Part shown: piece by piece, positions 42,867 to 54,526 of the stretch
Numbering within the stretch: position 1 is the stretch's first letter
How the letters are laid out: each line of letters begins with the position of its first letter
Assembly (NCBI RefSeq): GCF_002994635.1
Contig: NZ_PVNL01000058.1
Coordinates: 1 to 64,000 of the forward strand
DNA length: 64,000 nt
Direction of reading: 5' to 3'
From: Enhygromyxa salina
Lineage (GTDB): Bacteria > Myxococcota_A > Polyangia > Nannocystales > Nannocystaceae
Translations under genes and position numbers: made by a program
Notes under the pieces: model-generated
What the model saw: only the letters and a program-made list of their open reading frames with translations
What the model was told of the DNA's origin: nothing
Databases searched by the model: none

Positions 42867-43383
42867 CCGTGTACGGCGGCAGCAGGTTGAGCCGCTCGAA
42901 GTCGAGGCCGAGCCCCGCGACGAGCACCAACAGATCGTCGATCGGCAGCTGCGAGCCCCGAAACGCGGCCTCGATCGCCAGCGGCACGCCGATCTCTTCG
43001 CGCTCGTCCTCGCAGACCGCGACCGCCCGCCGCTGGCCGCCCGGCTCGTGGACCGCGAACGCCCGCATGCCCGGATCGGGCTCGCCGTGCAGCACGACCA
43101 CACGGGTGCCCCGACGGTTGGCCAGCGCCGACCAGCGCTCGCTGGGCAGCAGCGCCAGGCACCCCGACTCGTCGGCGATCACGGTCCAGCCCTGATCGCG
43201 GCAGTGGCGGAGAAACTCGCGCTGGGGCCAGCGCTCGCGCTCGTCCTCGACGAGCCCGAGGACAGCGATCCCGGGCACTGGTTGACCGACGACCGCGCAG
43301 TCGCGGTAGCCGACGTCGGCGTAGATGGCCTCGACCTCGGCGTCATCGAGATCGCCCTGAATCATCACTAGACTCAATTGCAT
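42835..43383 (-). CDS. Hypothetical protein
   Basis: 182 aa from ATG 43383 (MQLSLVMIQGDLDDAEVEA); an in-frame extension to 43497 is less credible. Alternating strands and helices (GIAVLGLVEDE, WTVIADESGCLALLP, GTRVVVLHGEPDPGMRAF) suggest a compact alpha/beta fold. No signal peptide or membrane span. Not recognised. It overlaps the convergent GDPD gene by 32 bases at its 3' end. Confidence 0.55.
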   Translation of the reverse strand: MQLSLVMIQGDLDDAEVEAIYADVGYRDCAVVGQPVPGIAVLGLVEDERERWPQREFLRHCRDQGWTVIADESGCLALLPSERWSALANRRGTRVVVLHGEPDPGMRAFAVHEPGGQRRAVAVCEDEREEIGVPLAIEAAFRGSQLPIDDLLVLVAGLGLDFERLNLLPPYTVTAAYAPSWA

Positions 43384-43500
43384 GCGCGCCTGGTGGGATT
43401 CGACCACGACGCCGCCGATCGCCGCAAAGATCCGACGCAAACTGGCGTGACGAGAAGCGCAGCGTGACCCGACGTACAGTAGTCGCGCTCCTGACAACGG

Positions 43501-43534
43501 TTCGCAAGCGGGTCAGAAGCCTGACCCGAGCTGA
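43501..43534. repeat. Dispersed hairpin repeat, single copy
   Basis: GGGTCAG (43510-43516), AAGC loop, CTGACCC (43521-43527), then GAGCTGAT running straight into the stop codon of the dipeptidase gene (minus strand). Positioned as its terminator. Confidence 0.7.
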
Positions 43535-44830
<1,296 letters not shown>

Positions 44831-44865
44831 GCCCAGACTCTCGCACAGGTCGCGAGCGACTGTTC

Positions 44866-44871
44866 TACACT
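44866..44871 (+). promoter_or_regulatory. Putative -10 hexamer TACACT
   Basis: TACACT ends 9 bases before the GTG of the BrkB gene in a 50-base divergent gap. No clear -35. Confidence 0.3.
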
Positions 44872-44880
44872 CGGCCGCGC

Positions 44881-46311
44881 GTGGATCCGCTGAACCCCCA
44901 GAACCTTCGCGCCCAGCTCGCGCGCGCCCAGCACTGGTTGATCCCGACCGAGCCCGAGCACGACCCGAGCCCGAGCCGGCGCGTCTGGCTGCTGGCCGTG
45001 TACACGATCCGGCGCTGGCTGTTCGCGGATCGCTGCTCGGCGCTGGCCTCGAGCCTGGCCTTGCAGACGCTGCTGTCGGTGGTCCCCAGCGTCGGGGTGG
45101 TACTGTTCTTCATCGGCAAGCTCGACCCGAGCTTCGGCACCCAGTTCGTCCAGCAGATCGCCTACGCGCTGGGCCCCGACATGGATCGCGCGGGTGAGCT
45201 CGCCGATGGCCTGGTCAGTCTGGCCTCGGGTGTCAACATTCAGGAGCTGGGCCGCTGGGGTCTGCTGGTCGTGATCGTGCTGGCGTTCCTGCTGTTCTCG
45301 ACGCTCGAGAAGACCGTCAACGAGATCTGGCGAGTGTCCCGCTCGCGCACGCTGGTCGCCAAGTTCACGATGTTCTACACGCTCGCCAGCCTCGGCCCGA
45401 TCGTGGTGTTCTACAGCCTCGCGCAGCCGGTGCTGTCGCGGATCGGATCACTGGCGATCACCCCGGTCGTGACCAGCGGCATCGGCCTGATCCTGCTCAA
45501 CCGGTTCTTGCCCAACCAGACCGTACGCTGGCGGGCGGCGGCGATCGGCGGGCTGTTGTCGGCCGCGCTGTTCGAGTTTGGCAAGATCGCGTTCGGCCGG
45601 TACCTGAGCATGGTCGCTATCCACACCTACGAGGGCATCTACGGCTCGCTGGCGATCCTCCCGGTGTTCGTGGTCTGGGCCTACCTCAGCTGGATGATCG
45701 TGCTGCTCGGCACCGAGATCACCTTCGTGGTCCACCACCTCAGCTCGGTCGCGCGCGAGGGCTACGTACAGCCAAACTACCGGGTTCAGCGACGGCTGCT
45801 GCCCTCGCCTGGGCGGACGGCAGCGCGGCTGTTGCTGGCGATCGCCGACAACTACGATCGACGCTCGGAGACCATGCGCCTGAGCACCGATCCCGATGAA
45901 GAGGCCGAAAACACCGTCTCGCTGGGGATGACCGTCGACGCGCTCAATGAGCGGTTCGACATCGGGCTCGCGCCGATCGTGGCGATCACGGATCAGCTCG
46001 AGCGCGCGGGTCTAATTGTCGCGCTTGGTAACGACCAGGGCTACGTACCTGGGCTCCCACTCGAGCAGATCACCCTCGCGATGATCCTGCACATGTTCGA
46101 TGGCGGCGGCATGAAATCAGCCCGCGCCGACGTCCTCACCGAGCAGTTCGCGGCGCTCGACGAGCAGCAACAAAAGCGGATCGGCGACCTGCACTTCCGC
46201 GAGCTCATCGACATGGAGCGAGCCAGGCGTGAGGGCCACCCCCACGATCGTCGCCGCGGTCGGGGTCGGGTGGTACACGGGCCCACCCCCACCTCCGATC
46301 GGCCCGAGTGA
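44881..46311 (+). CDS. YihY/BrkB family inner-membrane protein
   Basis: 476 aa, GTG start. Six membrane segments in the N-terminal 290 residues with the family sequence FADRCSALASSLALQTLLSVVPS, FLLFSTLEKTVNEIWRVSRS, FLPNQTVRWRAAAIGGLLSA and TYEGIYGSLAILPVFVVWAYLSW, all typical of YihY/BrkB (once misnamed RNase BN). A cytoplasmic C-terminal 180 residues contains a winged-helix-like part (FDIGLAPIVAITDQLERAGLI). These proteins are thought to act in envelope integrity or lipid transport. The C-terminal tail is basic and disordered. Confidence 0.85.
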   Translation: MDPLNPQNLRAQLARAQHWLIPTEPEHDPSPSRRVWLLAVYTIRRWLFADRCSALASSLALQTLLSVVPSVGVVLFFIGKLDPSFGTQFVQQIAYALGPDMDRAGELADGLVSLASGVNIQELGRWGLLVVIVLAFLLFSTLEKTVNEIWRVSRSRTLVAKFTMFYTLASLGPIVVFYSLAQPVLSRIGSLAITPVVTSGIGLILLNRFLPNQTVRWRAAAIGGLLSAALFEFGKIAFGRYLSMVAIHTYEGIYGSLAILPVFVVWAYLSWMIVLLGTEITFVVHHLSSVAREGYVQPNYRVQRRLLPSPGRTAARLLLAIADNYDRRSETMRLSTDPDEEAENTVSLGMTVDALNERFDIGLAPIVAITDQLERAGLIVALGNDQGYVPGLPLEQITLAMILHMFDGGGMKSARADVLTEQFAALDEQQQKRIGDLHFRELIDMERARREGHPHDRRRGRGRVVHGPTPTSDRPE

Positions 46312-46486
46312 GACTGAACGAGTGACGGCCCCCACAGTGTGGTCGGTCGTGAAGGCATCGCTCGCCAGCGCCCGCTTCGTTCGAGCTGATGTGAGTGACG
46401 AAATTTGTCACCGCGAAGCCGCGCCGACAGGTGCGAGATCGAGCAGTCCCGAAATGTGGGTATTTTCCGACCCAGAATTGAGGACA

Positions 46487-46515
46487 TTTCGATCGAGACC
46501 AATAACCTGTAGTCT
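46487..46515 (+). promoter_or_regulatory. Putative promoter TTTCGA-17-TAGTCT
   Basis: TTTCGA (46487-46492) and TAGTCT (46510-46515), 17-base spacing, in a locally AT-rich stretch; the -10 ends 7 bases before the ATG at 46523. Confidence 0.35.
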
Positions 46516-46522
46516 ATGACCC

Positions 46523-47800
46523 ATGGTTCAACTTCGTGGTCGACCCCGGTTTCCCGTCTCTCTGAGCTTGCTCGCCGCGCTGAGCTTGACCTTCGCGTGT
46601 GGCGACAGCGGCTCGAGCGACGGCGAGGACAGCACTTCGAGTGACGAGACCGCAAGCAGCGGTGATGGTGACGGTGACCTGACCACGGAGGCCGGCACCA
46701 ACGATCAGGGTGACGGCGACGGCGACGGTGATGGTGACGGCGATCCGGGCGACGGCGATGGCGACGGCGACTCCGGCGATGGCGATCCGGGCGATGGCGA
46801 CCCGGGTGACGGCGACGGCGACGGCGACTCCGGCGACGGCGACGGCGATGGCGACGGCGACGGCGACTCCGGAGATGGCGACGGCGACGAGGCTTGTCAG
46901 GAGTTCGCTGGCGAGGTCGCCCCGATCCCGCCCGACGTGATGTTCCTGCTCGACCGATCGGGCTCGATGATGGACGTCGGCTTCGACATCAACGACCCCA
47001 ACAAGACCCGGTGGCAAGCGCTCTACGAGGCCGTCGAGGCCGTCGTGGGTGGCGGGGCCGATTCCCAGATCGCGTTCGGAGCCAAGACCTTCTCGACCCA
47101 GGGCTTCGGCGCGTGCGGGGTCTCGGTCAACCCCGACGTCCCGATCGCGATCGACAACGCCAACGTGCTCCTGGCCAACATCCCCGGCCCCATGGCGGTC
47201 GTCAACGGCGGCACGCCGACGGTGCTCGGCATCACCAACACGATGGCCTACATGGAGCAGTACGAGTCTCAAGGTGGCGCCAAGTTCATCTTCCTGATCA
47301 CCGACGGCCGGATCGGCTGCACCGACGACAACGCCCCCGATCCCGATCAGGCCGCCCTCGACGAGGCCGTCGCCACGCTCGAGGCCGGGCTCATGAACGG
47401 CGTGACCACCTACGTCGTCGGCATCGCCCCGTCGATGTTCGGCCCCACGCTGATGCAGATGGAGGCCATGGCGATCGCCGGCGGCGCGCCCAAGGCCGGG
47501 CTCGAGAAGTTCTACCGAGCCGACGACGCCGACATGCTGGCACAAGCGCTCGAGGCCGTCGTCGAGGACTCCTACGGCTCTAGCTGCTTCCTCGATCTGT
47601 TGGAGCCCCCGTTCTTCCCGGACTACACGAAGGTCGTGATCGGCGACAACATCTACGAGCTCGTCGACGACTGCGAGAGCGAGAACGGCTTCATCTACAC
47701 CAACATGGAGTACAGCCAGATCGAGGTGTGCGGAGCGGCCTGCGACGACCTCGGGATCGAGCAGTCGGCCGAGGTGCAGTACTACTGCAACCCAGGCTGA
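46523..47800 (+). CDS. vWA-domain lipoprotein with Gly-Asp linker
   Basis: 425 aa, ATG at 46523. Lipobox LTFAC, a Ser/Asp-rich start, then about 60 residues of Gly-Asp repeats. A vWA domain follows at about 135-355: PDVMFLLDRSGSM (MIDAS DxSxS), SQIAFGAKTF, TPTVLGITNTM, FIFLITDGRIGC. The C-terminal 70 residues have six Cys (SSCFLDLLEP, VDDCESENG, VCGAACDDLG, YYCNPG). Predicted surface or periplasmic adhesion or metal-dependent binding protein. It is followed by a hairpin repeat and faces a second vWA lipoprotein on the other strand. Confidence 0.85.
   Translation: MVQLRGRPRFPVSLSLLAALSLTFACGDSGSSDGEDSTSSDETASSGDGDGDLTTEAGTNDQGDGDGDGDGDGDPGDGDGDGDSGDGDPGDGDPGDGDGDGDSGDGDGDGDGDGDSGDGDGDEACQEFAGEVAPIPPDVMFLLDRSGSMMDVGFDINDPNKTRWQALYEAVEAVVGGGADSQIAFGAKTFSTQGFGACGVSVNPDVPIAIDNANVLLANIPGPMAVVNGGTPTVLGITNTMAYMEQYESQGGAKFIFLITDGRIGCTDDNAPDPDQAALDEAVATLEAGLMNGVTTYVVGIAPSMFGPTLMQMEAMAIAGGAPKAGLEKFYRADDADMLAQALEAVVEDSYGSSCFLDLLEPPFFPDYTKVVIGDNIYELVDDCESENGFIYTNMEYSQIEVCGAACDDLGIEQSAEVQYYCNPG
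46710..46888 (+). repeat. Coding Gly-Asp repeat tract
   Basis: GGCGAC/GGTGAC/GGCGAT hexamers, with TCC and CCG interruptions, encode the linker of the vWA lipoprotein. Confidence 0.9.
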
Positions 47801-47810
47801 CCCCGGAGCA

Positions 47811-47850
47811 TCAGCTCGGGCGAGGCTCCTCGCCCGCTTGCATGCGCCTC
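47811..47850. repeat. Dispersed hairpin repeat, covarying copy
   Basis: TCAGCTC then GGGCGAG (47818-47824), loop GCTC, CTCGCCC (47829-47835), then GCTTGCATGCGCC. It starts 10 bases after the vWA gene stop. Both stem arms differ from other copies in a compensatory way. Confidence 0.7.
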
Positions 47851-47947
47851 TGGATACCGGAGCGCCCGTTGGCAGCGAACTGAACGGAACGTGGTGACGG
47901 GTCTCGTGCCGATACGGCACGAGCCCCCCGCCCACGCACGACGTCGC

Positions 47948-49021
47948 TCAATCCACGACGAAGTTGTCGCACGCTACGTCGATGATCTCGATCGCCTGGT
48001 CGAAGATCGGAGCGAAGTCCGGGATACAGATGTCAGCCATGAACCCGTTGGCGCCGAACATCGTGGTGAAGTCGGCGATGCTCTGCGCGGTGTCGTTCAA
48101 GCCGCAGTTGCCACCGGGCGTGTTGATCAGCGACACGACCACCACGTTCTCGGGGATCCCTGCCTTGGCGTCGACGACATCTTGGAACCAAGTCACGGGG
48201 GATCCCTGCGAGCTCAGATCCGGCTCGTCCGTGATGACGATGATGACCAACAGGGCGTCGTCGCGGATGAAGCCCTCGTTGCACTCGTCGACCCCGCCAT
48301 AGAGACCGCTGACGGCGTTGACCATGGCTTGCATCGGTCGCTCGGCGGCCGAGCCACCGCTGCCGACCTGCGCGGCGCAGCTGAACTTGGCGCCAAGATC
48401 ATCCATCTCGGTCATGTAGTTGGTGTCTTCGATGTACGGGCCACATGTCGAGTTGCTCGAGTCGGACCCGCCGGTCTTCACCACCAGCGATCCGAGCAAC
48501 TGGCAGCCCGCGACATTGGGGACGTAATCATCCGTCGTGGTCACGCCCACGTGGATGGTGTCGACGCTGTCCAGGGTATTCTCAATGCCGTTAATGAACG
48601 CGGGAAAGTTGGAGATGAGCGCAATCTGTTCATCGAACATGCTCCCCGAGTTGTCGATGACGAACAAGAAGTCGACCATGCCGCACGAGGTGTCGTAAAA
48701 GGGCGAGTCGGGCACGGGGTGAAGGTCGAAGTTGATGCCCGGACCAGCGCCGCCGCCGTCGTCGTCGTCGCCGCTCTCGGTCTCGGTCTCGTCCGAGCTC
48801 TCGGGGTCGCCCGTCGTGCCGCTCATCGAGCCGCCCGGGGCGTCAGTGGTCTCCGAGTCGTCTAGTCCGGTCGCATCGCCTTGCATACCCGGCGGTCCGG
48901 TGGTGGTGTCCATGACACCGTCCCCGGCCGGTGTTTGGTCCCTGACACCTGCGTTACCGCAGGCGAGGGCCGGCAAGACGAGCGCGAGCGCGACGGAATG
49001 TAGCGAAGCAGCGTGACACAT
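47948..49021 (-). CDS. vWA-domain lipoprotein
   Basis: 357 aa, ATG at 49021 giving a signal with lipobox PALAC; the frame runs further upstream without support. A Gly/Thr/Asp/Glu-rich acidic linker of about 65 residues leads to a vWA domain: MVDFLFVIDNSGSMFDEQ (MIDAS), HVGVTTTDDY, LVIIVITDEPDLS. Conserved Cys pairs occur along the domain. The IDNSGSM version of the motif and the extra strand pattern are those of myxobacterial surface vWA lipoproteins. No enzymatic motif. Convergent with the GD-linker vWA gene. Confidence 0.8.
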   Translation of the reverse strand: MCHAASLHSVALALVLPALACGNAGVRDQTPAGDGVMDTTTGPPGMQGDATGLDDSETTDAPGGSMSGTTGDPESSDETETESGDDDDGGGAGPGINFDLHPVPDSPFYDTSCGMVDFLFVIDNSGSMFDEQIALISNFPAFINGIENTLDSVDTIHVGVTTTDDYVPNVAGCQLLGSLVVKTGGSDSSNSTCGPYIEDTNYMTEMDDLGAKFSCAAQVGSGGSAAERPMQAMVNAVSGLYGGVDECNEGFIRDDALLVIIVITDEPDLSSQGSPVTWFQDVVDAKAGIPENVVVVSLINTPGGNCGLNDTAQSIADFTTMFGANGFMADICIPDFAPIFDQAIEIIDVACDNFVVD

Positions 49022-49198
49022 GATGAGCAGACAATCGGAGCGTTCATGGAGGCTCGCGGGCGTCCCCTCCCACCGTTGTTCAGGGTCCGTTGCCGAGCGA
49101 AGTCTACTCCGACTCTGCCCAAGGGCACGCGGGTCGCCTCCCTCAGCCGTATTTGGCACAGAGGTCAGGCGACGCCGCGTGACAGAATAATCAGCCGA

Positions 49199-50470
<1,272 letters not shown>

Positions 50471-50626
50471 GATTAGGTGGGTCCAGTTGGTCTAGGTGGA
50501 TCTAGCGACCGCAACAGTCGCGCGCTCATCATGCCTGCTCGGCGCACGCCCTGTCACGCACGGTCTTGCCCGCCTACCTGGCTCCAGCGCGCGCCCAGGC
50601 CGCTTTCAGCCGATCAGTGGATTGCG

Positions 50627-51961
50627 TCAGATCGCGTCCGAGCGGCTCGCAAAGTGAAACTCCTTCACGACGATCGGCGGCACGACCATGACCGTGCCGC
50701 CGCGCGTGACCACTCGCTGCGGGCGCCCCAGGGCGACCGCGTTTCGCAGCATCTTCACCGGGCTGTCGTTGTAGCGGAAGTTGTTCACCGCCGTGGTGAT
50801 CTTGCCCTGCTCGACCAAGAAGGTGCCGTCGCGGGTCAGACCAGTCGCCAGGATCGTGCGAGGATCCAGCGATCGGTTGTACCAAAAGCGCGTCACCAGC
50901 ACCGCGCGGTCGACCGCGCGAACCAGCTCGAGGAGGTCGACATCCGAACCGTCGAGCAGCACCGAGCTTGGACGCGGGATCGCGGGAATGCCGGTCTTGT
51001 CGGCCCAATAGCGGGAGCGCACCAGGTTCTCGACCACGCCATCGACGATGAAGGGCACGATCTTGTGGGCTTCCCCGGTGTCGGTGAACGCCGCCGCGGG
51101 GTTGGCCCGATCGGCCGGATCTGCGCGCAGCGTGATGCTGGTGTGAAACAGCGACTCGCCCACGCGGGTGCCACCGTCCGGGTGCGAGAGCCACGACCGG
51201 CCCTCGTCGGCCGCGCGCGCGTCGAGGGCGTCAACGAGGAACTCGAGCAGCTCGGCGACCGCCTGCGGCTCGAGGATCACCAGATAGTCGCCAGGGTCGA
51301 GCGACTTGGGGCTCCGCGAGATGTCGGCTTTCTCCCCGGCCAGCGCCGTGATCCCACCGGTGTCGATCGAGGCGATCCGGTGCGACTCGATCCCGGCCCA
51401 ACCGCTGCCTGGATCGGCCCCGAGCGTCCTGCAGGTCGTCGTCAGCGAGGCCGCGGTGCTGGCCTGAAACCCGAACGCGCCCGCGCTGGTCGCGACCGCC
51501 GCGCTCTGCTCGTGGTGCTGCAAGAACCCCGCGAGCTCGACCGTGGCCGCCTCGGCGGCCGTGAGCGCCTGCTGCAGGTGCTCGGCCCGATCCTTGGCGC
51601 CGAGCCTGGCGGTGGCCTTGTCGTGCCCGGGCACGTCCAGGTACGTGCCGCTGCCGACCGGTGGCAGGTGCTCGGGATCGACCGGGCTGAGCGCGGCGAG
51701 CTCTTCAGCCTCGGTCACCAGCGCGAGCAGCGAAGCTTTGTCGCTGCGGTTGCCGACGGCGGTGGCCGAGCGCCCGCCGATCGACGCGGTCACGCTGATC
51801 GTCAAGGTCTCGACGTCGCCCTCCGTTGTCGGCTGGTTGCGGGCAAAGCGGACGTGCCCATGGCTGCGGTCGCGCACGCTGACGACCAGCTCCGGCGCCA
51901 TCGCGGCGCCGAGCAGGGTGTCGGTGATCGCCTTGGCCTGGGCCTTGGTGAGCGTCGCCAT
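50627..51961 (-). CDS. TldE/PmbA-like protease subunit
   Basis: 444 aa, ATG at 51961 overlapping the TldD stop by one base, so translation is coupled. TldE/PmbA family layout: N-terminal helical and strand region (ELVVSVRDRSHGHVRFARN), central EAEELAALSPVDPEHLPP, KSLDPGDYLVILEPQAVAELL, and the C-terminal barrel (VLLDGSDVDLLELVRAVDRAVLVTRFWYNRSLD, VNNFRYNDSPVKMLRN). It lacks the HExxxH of TldD as expected for the non-catalytic subunit. No signal peptide, in contrast to its TldD partner. Confidence 0.85.
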   Translation of the reverse strand: MATLTKAQAKAITDTLLGAAMAPELVVSVRDRSHGHVRFARNQPTTEGDVETLTISVTASIGGRSATAVGNRSDKASLLALVTEAEELAALSPVDPEHLPPVGSGTYLDVPGHDKATARLGAKDRAEHLQQALTAAEAATVELAGFLQHHEQSAAVATSAGAFGFQASTAASLTTTCRTLGADPGSGWAGIESHRIASIDTGGITALAGEKADISRSPKSLDPGDYLVILEPQAVAELLEFLVDALDARAADEGRSWLSHPDGGTRVGESLFHTSITLRADPADRANPAAAFTDTGEAHKIVPFIVDGVVENLVRSRYWADKTGIPAIPRPSSVLLDGSDVDLLELVRAVDRAVLVTRFWYNRSLDPRTILATGLTRDGTFLVEQGKITTAVNNFRYNDSPVKMLRNAVALGRPQRVVTRGGTVMVVPPIVVKEFHFASRSDAI

Positions 51962-53598
51962 CAGCCCTTCCCTCCTGCGGTCGAGACGACGTTGACCCGA
52001 AACCGCGCGGGCGGGCACCCGTGGCTGACGGCGTTGCTCTGGCCCGGCTCCCCCTTGCCGTCGCCGAAGCTGCCGCCGAGTCGGAAGCTGCCCTCGCCGC
52101 CGAGCATGTCCATGCTCCGCCAGAAATCGACGGTGTTGGCCTGGTAGGCGACGTCGCGCAGCGGCTTGGTCAGGCGTCCGTGCTTGATCTCCCAGAAATA
52201 CTGGCCCGAGAACTGGAAGTTGTAGCGCTGTTGATCGATCGACCAGCTGCCGCGACCGCTGATCAGGATCCCGTCGTCGGTCGCGTTGATCAGATCTTCG
52301 GTGGTGTACCCTTCCCTGCCCGGCGTCAGCGAGATGTTGGGCATGCGCTGAAACGCGACGCTGGAGTACGAGTCGGCGTAGCTGCACGCGTGGCCGCGCT
52401 CGTCACCGGTCTTGTCGCGGATCCAGTGGGCCTGGTCGCGGGTGGTCTGCCAGTCGACCAACTTGCCTGCTTTGACGAGCTGCCAGCGCTCGGTGCCGAC
52501 GCCGTCGTCGTCCCACGCACAGGTTGCGAGACCGCCGGGCTGGGTCCGATCGGCGACGAAATTGGCCAGCTCGTTGCCGAGCTCGTAGGCGCCGGTCTTG
52601 GCCGGATCGAGGAAGCTCGTGCCCGCGAAGTTGGCCTCGAGCCCGAGCGCGCGATCGAGCTCGGTCGGGTGCCCGATGCTCTCGTGGATCGTGAGCCACA
52701 GATTGCTGGGATCGAGGATCACCGTGCGCTCGCCCGGCTCGACCGGCGCGGCGTGGAGCTTGCGGACCGCGTCCTCGCCGATCTGCGCGGCGTCGTCGAC
52801 GAGCTTGGCGTCCTCGACGTGCTCCCAGCCAGCGAGCATCGGCGCGATCTCGTGGTCGCGGCTGGCGAACTGTCCGCGGCGCCGATCGACCGCGGTCGCG
52901 CTCAGCTGCGGCCGCACGCGAACCATCAGCTGATGAACGCGCGCGCCCTCGGAGCTCAAGAACAGCTTCTCTTCGCGCTGCGAGTCGACCAGCGCCGAGG
53001 CGTGCGCGACCCCGGCGATCGCCAGCGCCGACGTGGTCGCCGAGATCAGCAGCTCGGCCTTGTGCTTGGGCGAGATCGTCCACGGATCGACGCGGTGCGG
53101 CGCGACCCAGCTACCCGAGATCGCCGCGAGCGGAGCCAGCTCGACTCGCTCGCGCCGCAGCGTGGCGTTGATCTTCGCCGCGCTGACGGCCCGCTTGGCC
53201 AGGCCGTCGATCGACTTGGGGTCGAGCCGCGGGGTCGCGGCGAAGCCCCACGCCCCGTCGGCGATGACCCGCAGGCCGAGCCCGTACTCGCTCGACCGGT
53301 GCACGTCGCTCACGTGGTCGTCGCGGACCGAGACTCGCTCGCGCCGCCACGCGACCAGGCGCGCGTCGGCGTAGCTCGCCCCCGCCCGCTGGGCGGCCTC
53401 GATCGCCCGCTTGGCGAGGAGTTCGTCGTTCAACAGCGGGCTCGCGGACAGCAGGGCCAGGTCCGCGCTGGACGGAGGCTTGACCGGGGCGGGCGTGCGG
53501 CTGCCAGGCGGATCCGCCTGAGCCCAGCTCGGCCACAGCAAGCCAGCGCCAGCTGCCAAGCCCGTGGTCCGCAGGAAGCTGCGTCGAGAGGTCGACAT
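51961..53598 (-). CDS. TldD-like zinc metalloprotease with Tat signal
   Basis: 545 aa, ATG at 53598. The N-terminus is a textbook twin-arginine signal (SRRSFLR, hydrophobic GLAAGAGLLWPSW, cut AQA-DPP). The TldD core has the zinc motif HESIGHPTE (HExxxH) and the later FAGTSFLDP, CAWDDDGVGTE and NISLTPG blocks. TldD normally pairs with TldE in the cytoplasm to trim peptides from unfolded leaders. Here only TldD carries an export signal, yet the genes are coupled. Either the pair is exported together or the partner's role differs. Upstream in-frame Met codons at 53607 and 53610 change little. Confidence 0.85.
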   Translation of the reverse strand: MSTSRRSFLRTTGLAAGAGLLWPSWAQADPPGSRTPAPVKPPSSADLALLSASPLLNDELLAKRAIEAAQRAGASYADARLVAWRRERVSVRDDHVSDVHRSSEYGLGLRVIADGAWGFAATPRLDPKSIDGLAKRAVSAAKINATLRRERVELAPLAAISGSWVAPHRVDPWTISPKHKAELLISATTSALAIAGVAHASALVDSQREEKLFLSSEGARVHQLMVRVRPQLSATAVDRRRGQFASRDHEIAPMLAGWEHVEDAKLVDDAAQIGEDAVRKLHAAPVEPGERTVILDPSNLWLTIHESIGHPTELDRALGLEANFAGTSFLDPAKTGAYELGNELANFVADRTQPGGLATCAWDDDGVGTERWQLVKAGKLVDWQTTRDQAHWIRDKTGDERGHACSYADSYSSVAFQRMPNISLTPGREGYTTEDLINATDDGILISGRGSWSIDQQRYNFQFSGQYFWEIKHGRLTKPLRDVAYQANTVDFWRSMDMLGGEGSFRLGGSFGDGKGEPGQSNAVSHGCPPARFRVNVVSTAGGKG

Positions 53599-53760
53599 CG
53601 CGGGCATCATAGGGCATCGCGGCGCGATCGGGCGGGGCCGCGGCGGTCGGCAGATCGGGATTTCGCGCCGGACACGCGCACCCGCGCCGTGAAACATGAC
53701 TCGCGGGCGGCCGTACCCGCGTCTGCCACTGTCCCGGCTCAACTCTCGAGAGGACCCCAC

Positions 53761-54459
53761 ATGACCCGCCGCTCCACGCTGTTGCTCGCTACCCTCCTGC
53801 TGGGCGTCACCGCCTGTGACAAGCCCGCGTCCGACGAAGTCGCCGCCCAGGCCAAGCCGGCCGACGACGCCAAGCCGGCCGACGACGCCAAGCCGGCCGA
53901 CGACGCCAAGCCGGCCGACGACGCCAAGCCGGCCGACGACGCGCCCGAGCAGGTGGCGGTCGCCAGCGGCCTCGCCCTGGGCCAGCGCTTCGCCGCCTTC
54001 GAGATCATCAATTGCGAGTCTGGCGATCAGTACTGCCAGGTCTGCAAGTACGGCCCAAGCCCCAAGATCATGGCGGTCGGCACGATCGACGACGAGGCGT
54101 TCAGGCAGGATCTCGCCCAGCTCGACGCGATGGTGGCCAAGTACGGCGAGGACAAGCTCAAGGCCTTCGCCGTGATCGCCGACGTCAAAGATGGCGCGTT
54201 GGTGACCCCGCTGGGCAACAAAGACGAGCTGCAGGCCAAGGCCAAGGCGCTCAAGGCCGAGCTCGGGATCAAGATGCCGGTCGTGATCCCAGCGCCCAAG
54301 AACGAGGCTCCGAACGGCACCTTCGAGGACCACTATCAGGTCAAGCAGAGCCGCACGATCATGTTCGCGGACGGCCGCAACCAGGTGAAGTACAGCGCGA
54401 TCGCGCCCAGCGACTACGCCTCGCTCGACGACGCGATCAAAGCCGCGCTCGGAGCCTGA
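53761..54459 (+). CDS. Thioredoxin-fold lipoprotein with KPADDA repeats
   Basis: 232 aa. ATG at 53761 preceded by GAGAGG. Lipobox LGVTAC; five AKPADD repeats follow. The C-terminal 170 residues look thioredoxin-like or peroxiredoxin-like: a strand-helix-strand start with CESGDQYCQVCKYG, whose CxxC could be redox-active, FRQDLAQLDAMVAKYGEDKL, KAFAVIADVKDG, MPVVIPAPKN and a terminal QVKYSAIAP strand. Membership of the TlpA/AhpC group is likely but the usual WCxxC is not exact. Predicted to act in the periplasm. Confidence 0.65.
   Translation: MTRRSTLLLATLLLGVTACDKPASDEVAAQAKPADDAKPADDAKPADDAKPADDAKPADDAPEQVAVASGLALGQRFAAFEIINCESGDQYCQVCKYGPSPKIMAVGTIDDEAFRQDLAQLDAMVAKYGEDKLKAFAVIADVKDGALVTPLGNKDELQAKAKALKAELGIKMPVVIPAPKNEAPNGTFEDHYQVKQSRTIMFADGRNQVKYSAIAPSDYASLDDAIKAALGA
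53851..53940 (+). repeat. 18-bp coding tandem repeat x5
   Basis: Five identical 18-base units encode AKPADD in the thioredoxin-like lipoprotein. Identity at DNA level implies recent expansion. Confidence 0.95.
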
Positions 54460-54526
54460 ACGTCGATGTACCAGCGCTGGCCGGTCGCGCTTTGCCGCGA
54501 CCGGCGCTCGGTGCTAGTCCCGGCCC

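Noticed and set aside
52021..54459. 812-aa open frame on the plus strand
   Set aside because: Only the part from ATG 53761 is a gene (thioredoxin-like lipoprotein); upstream it is antisense to tldD.
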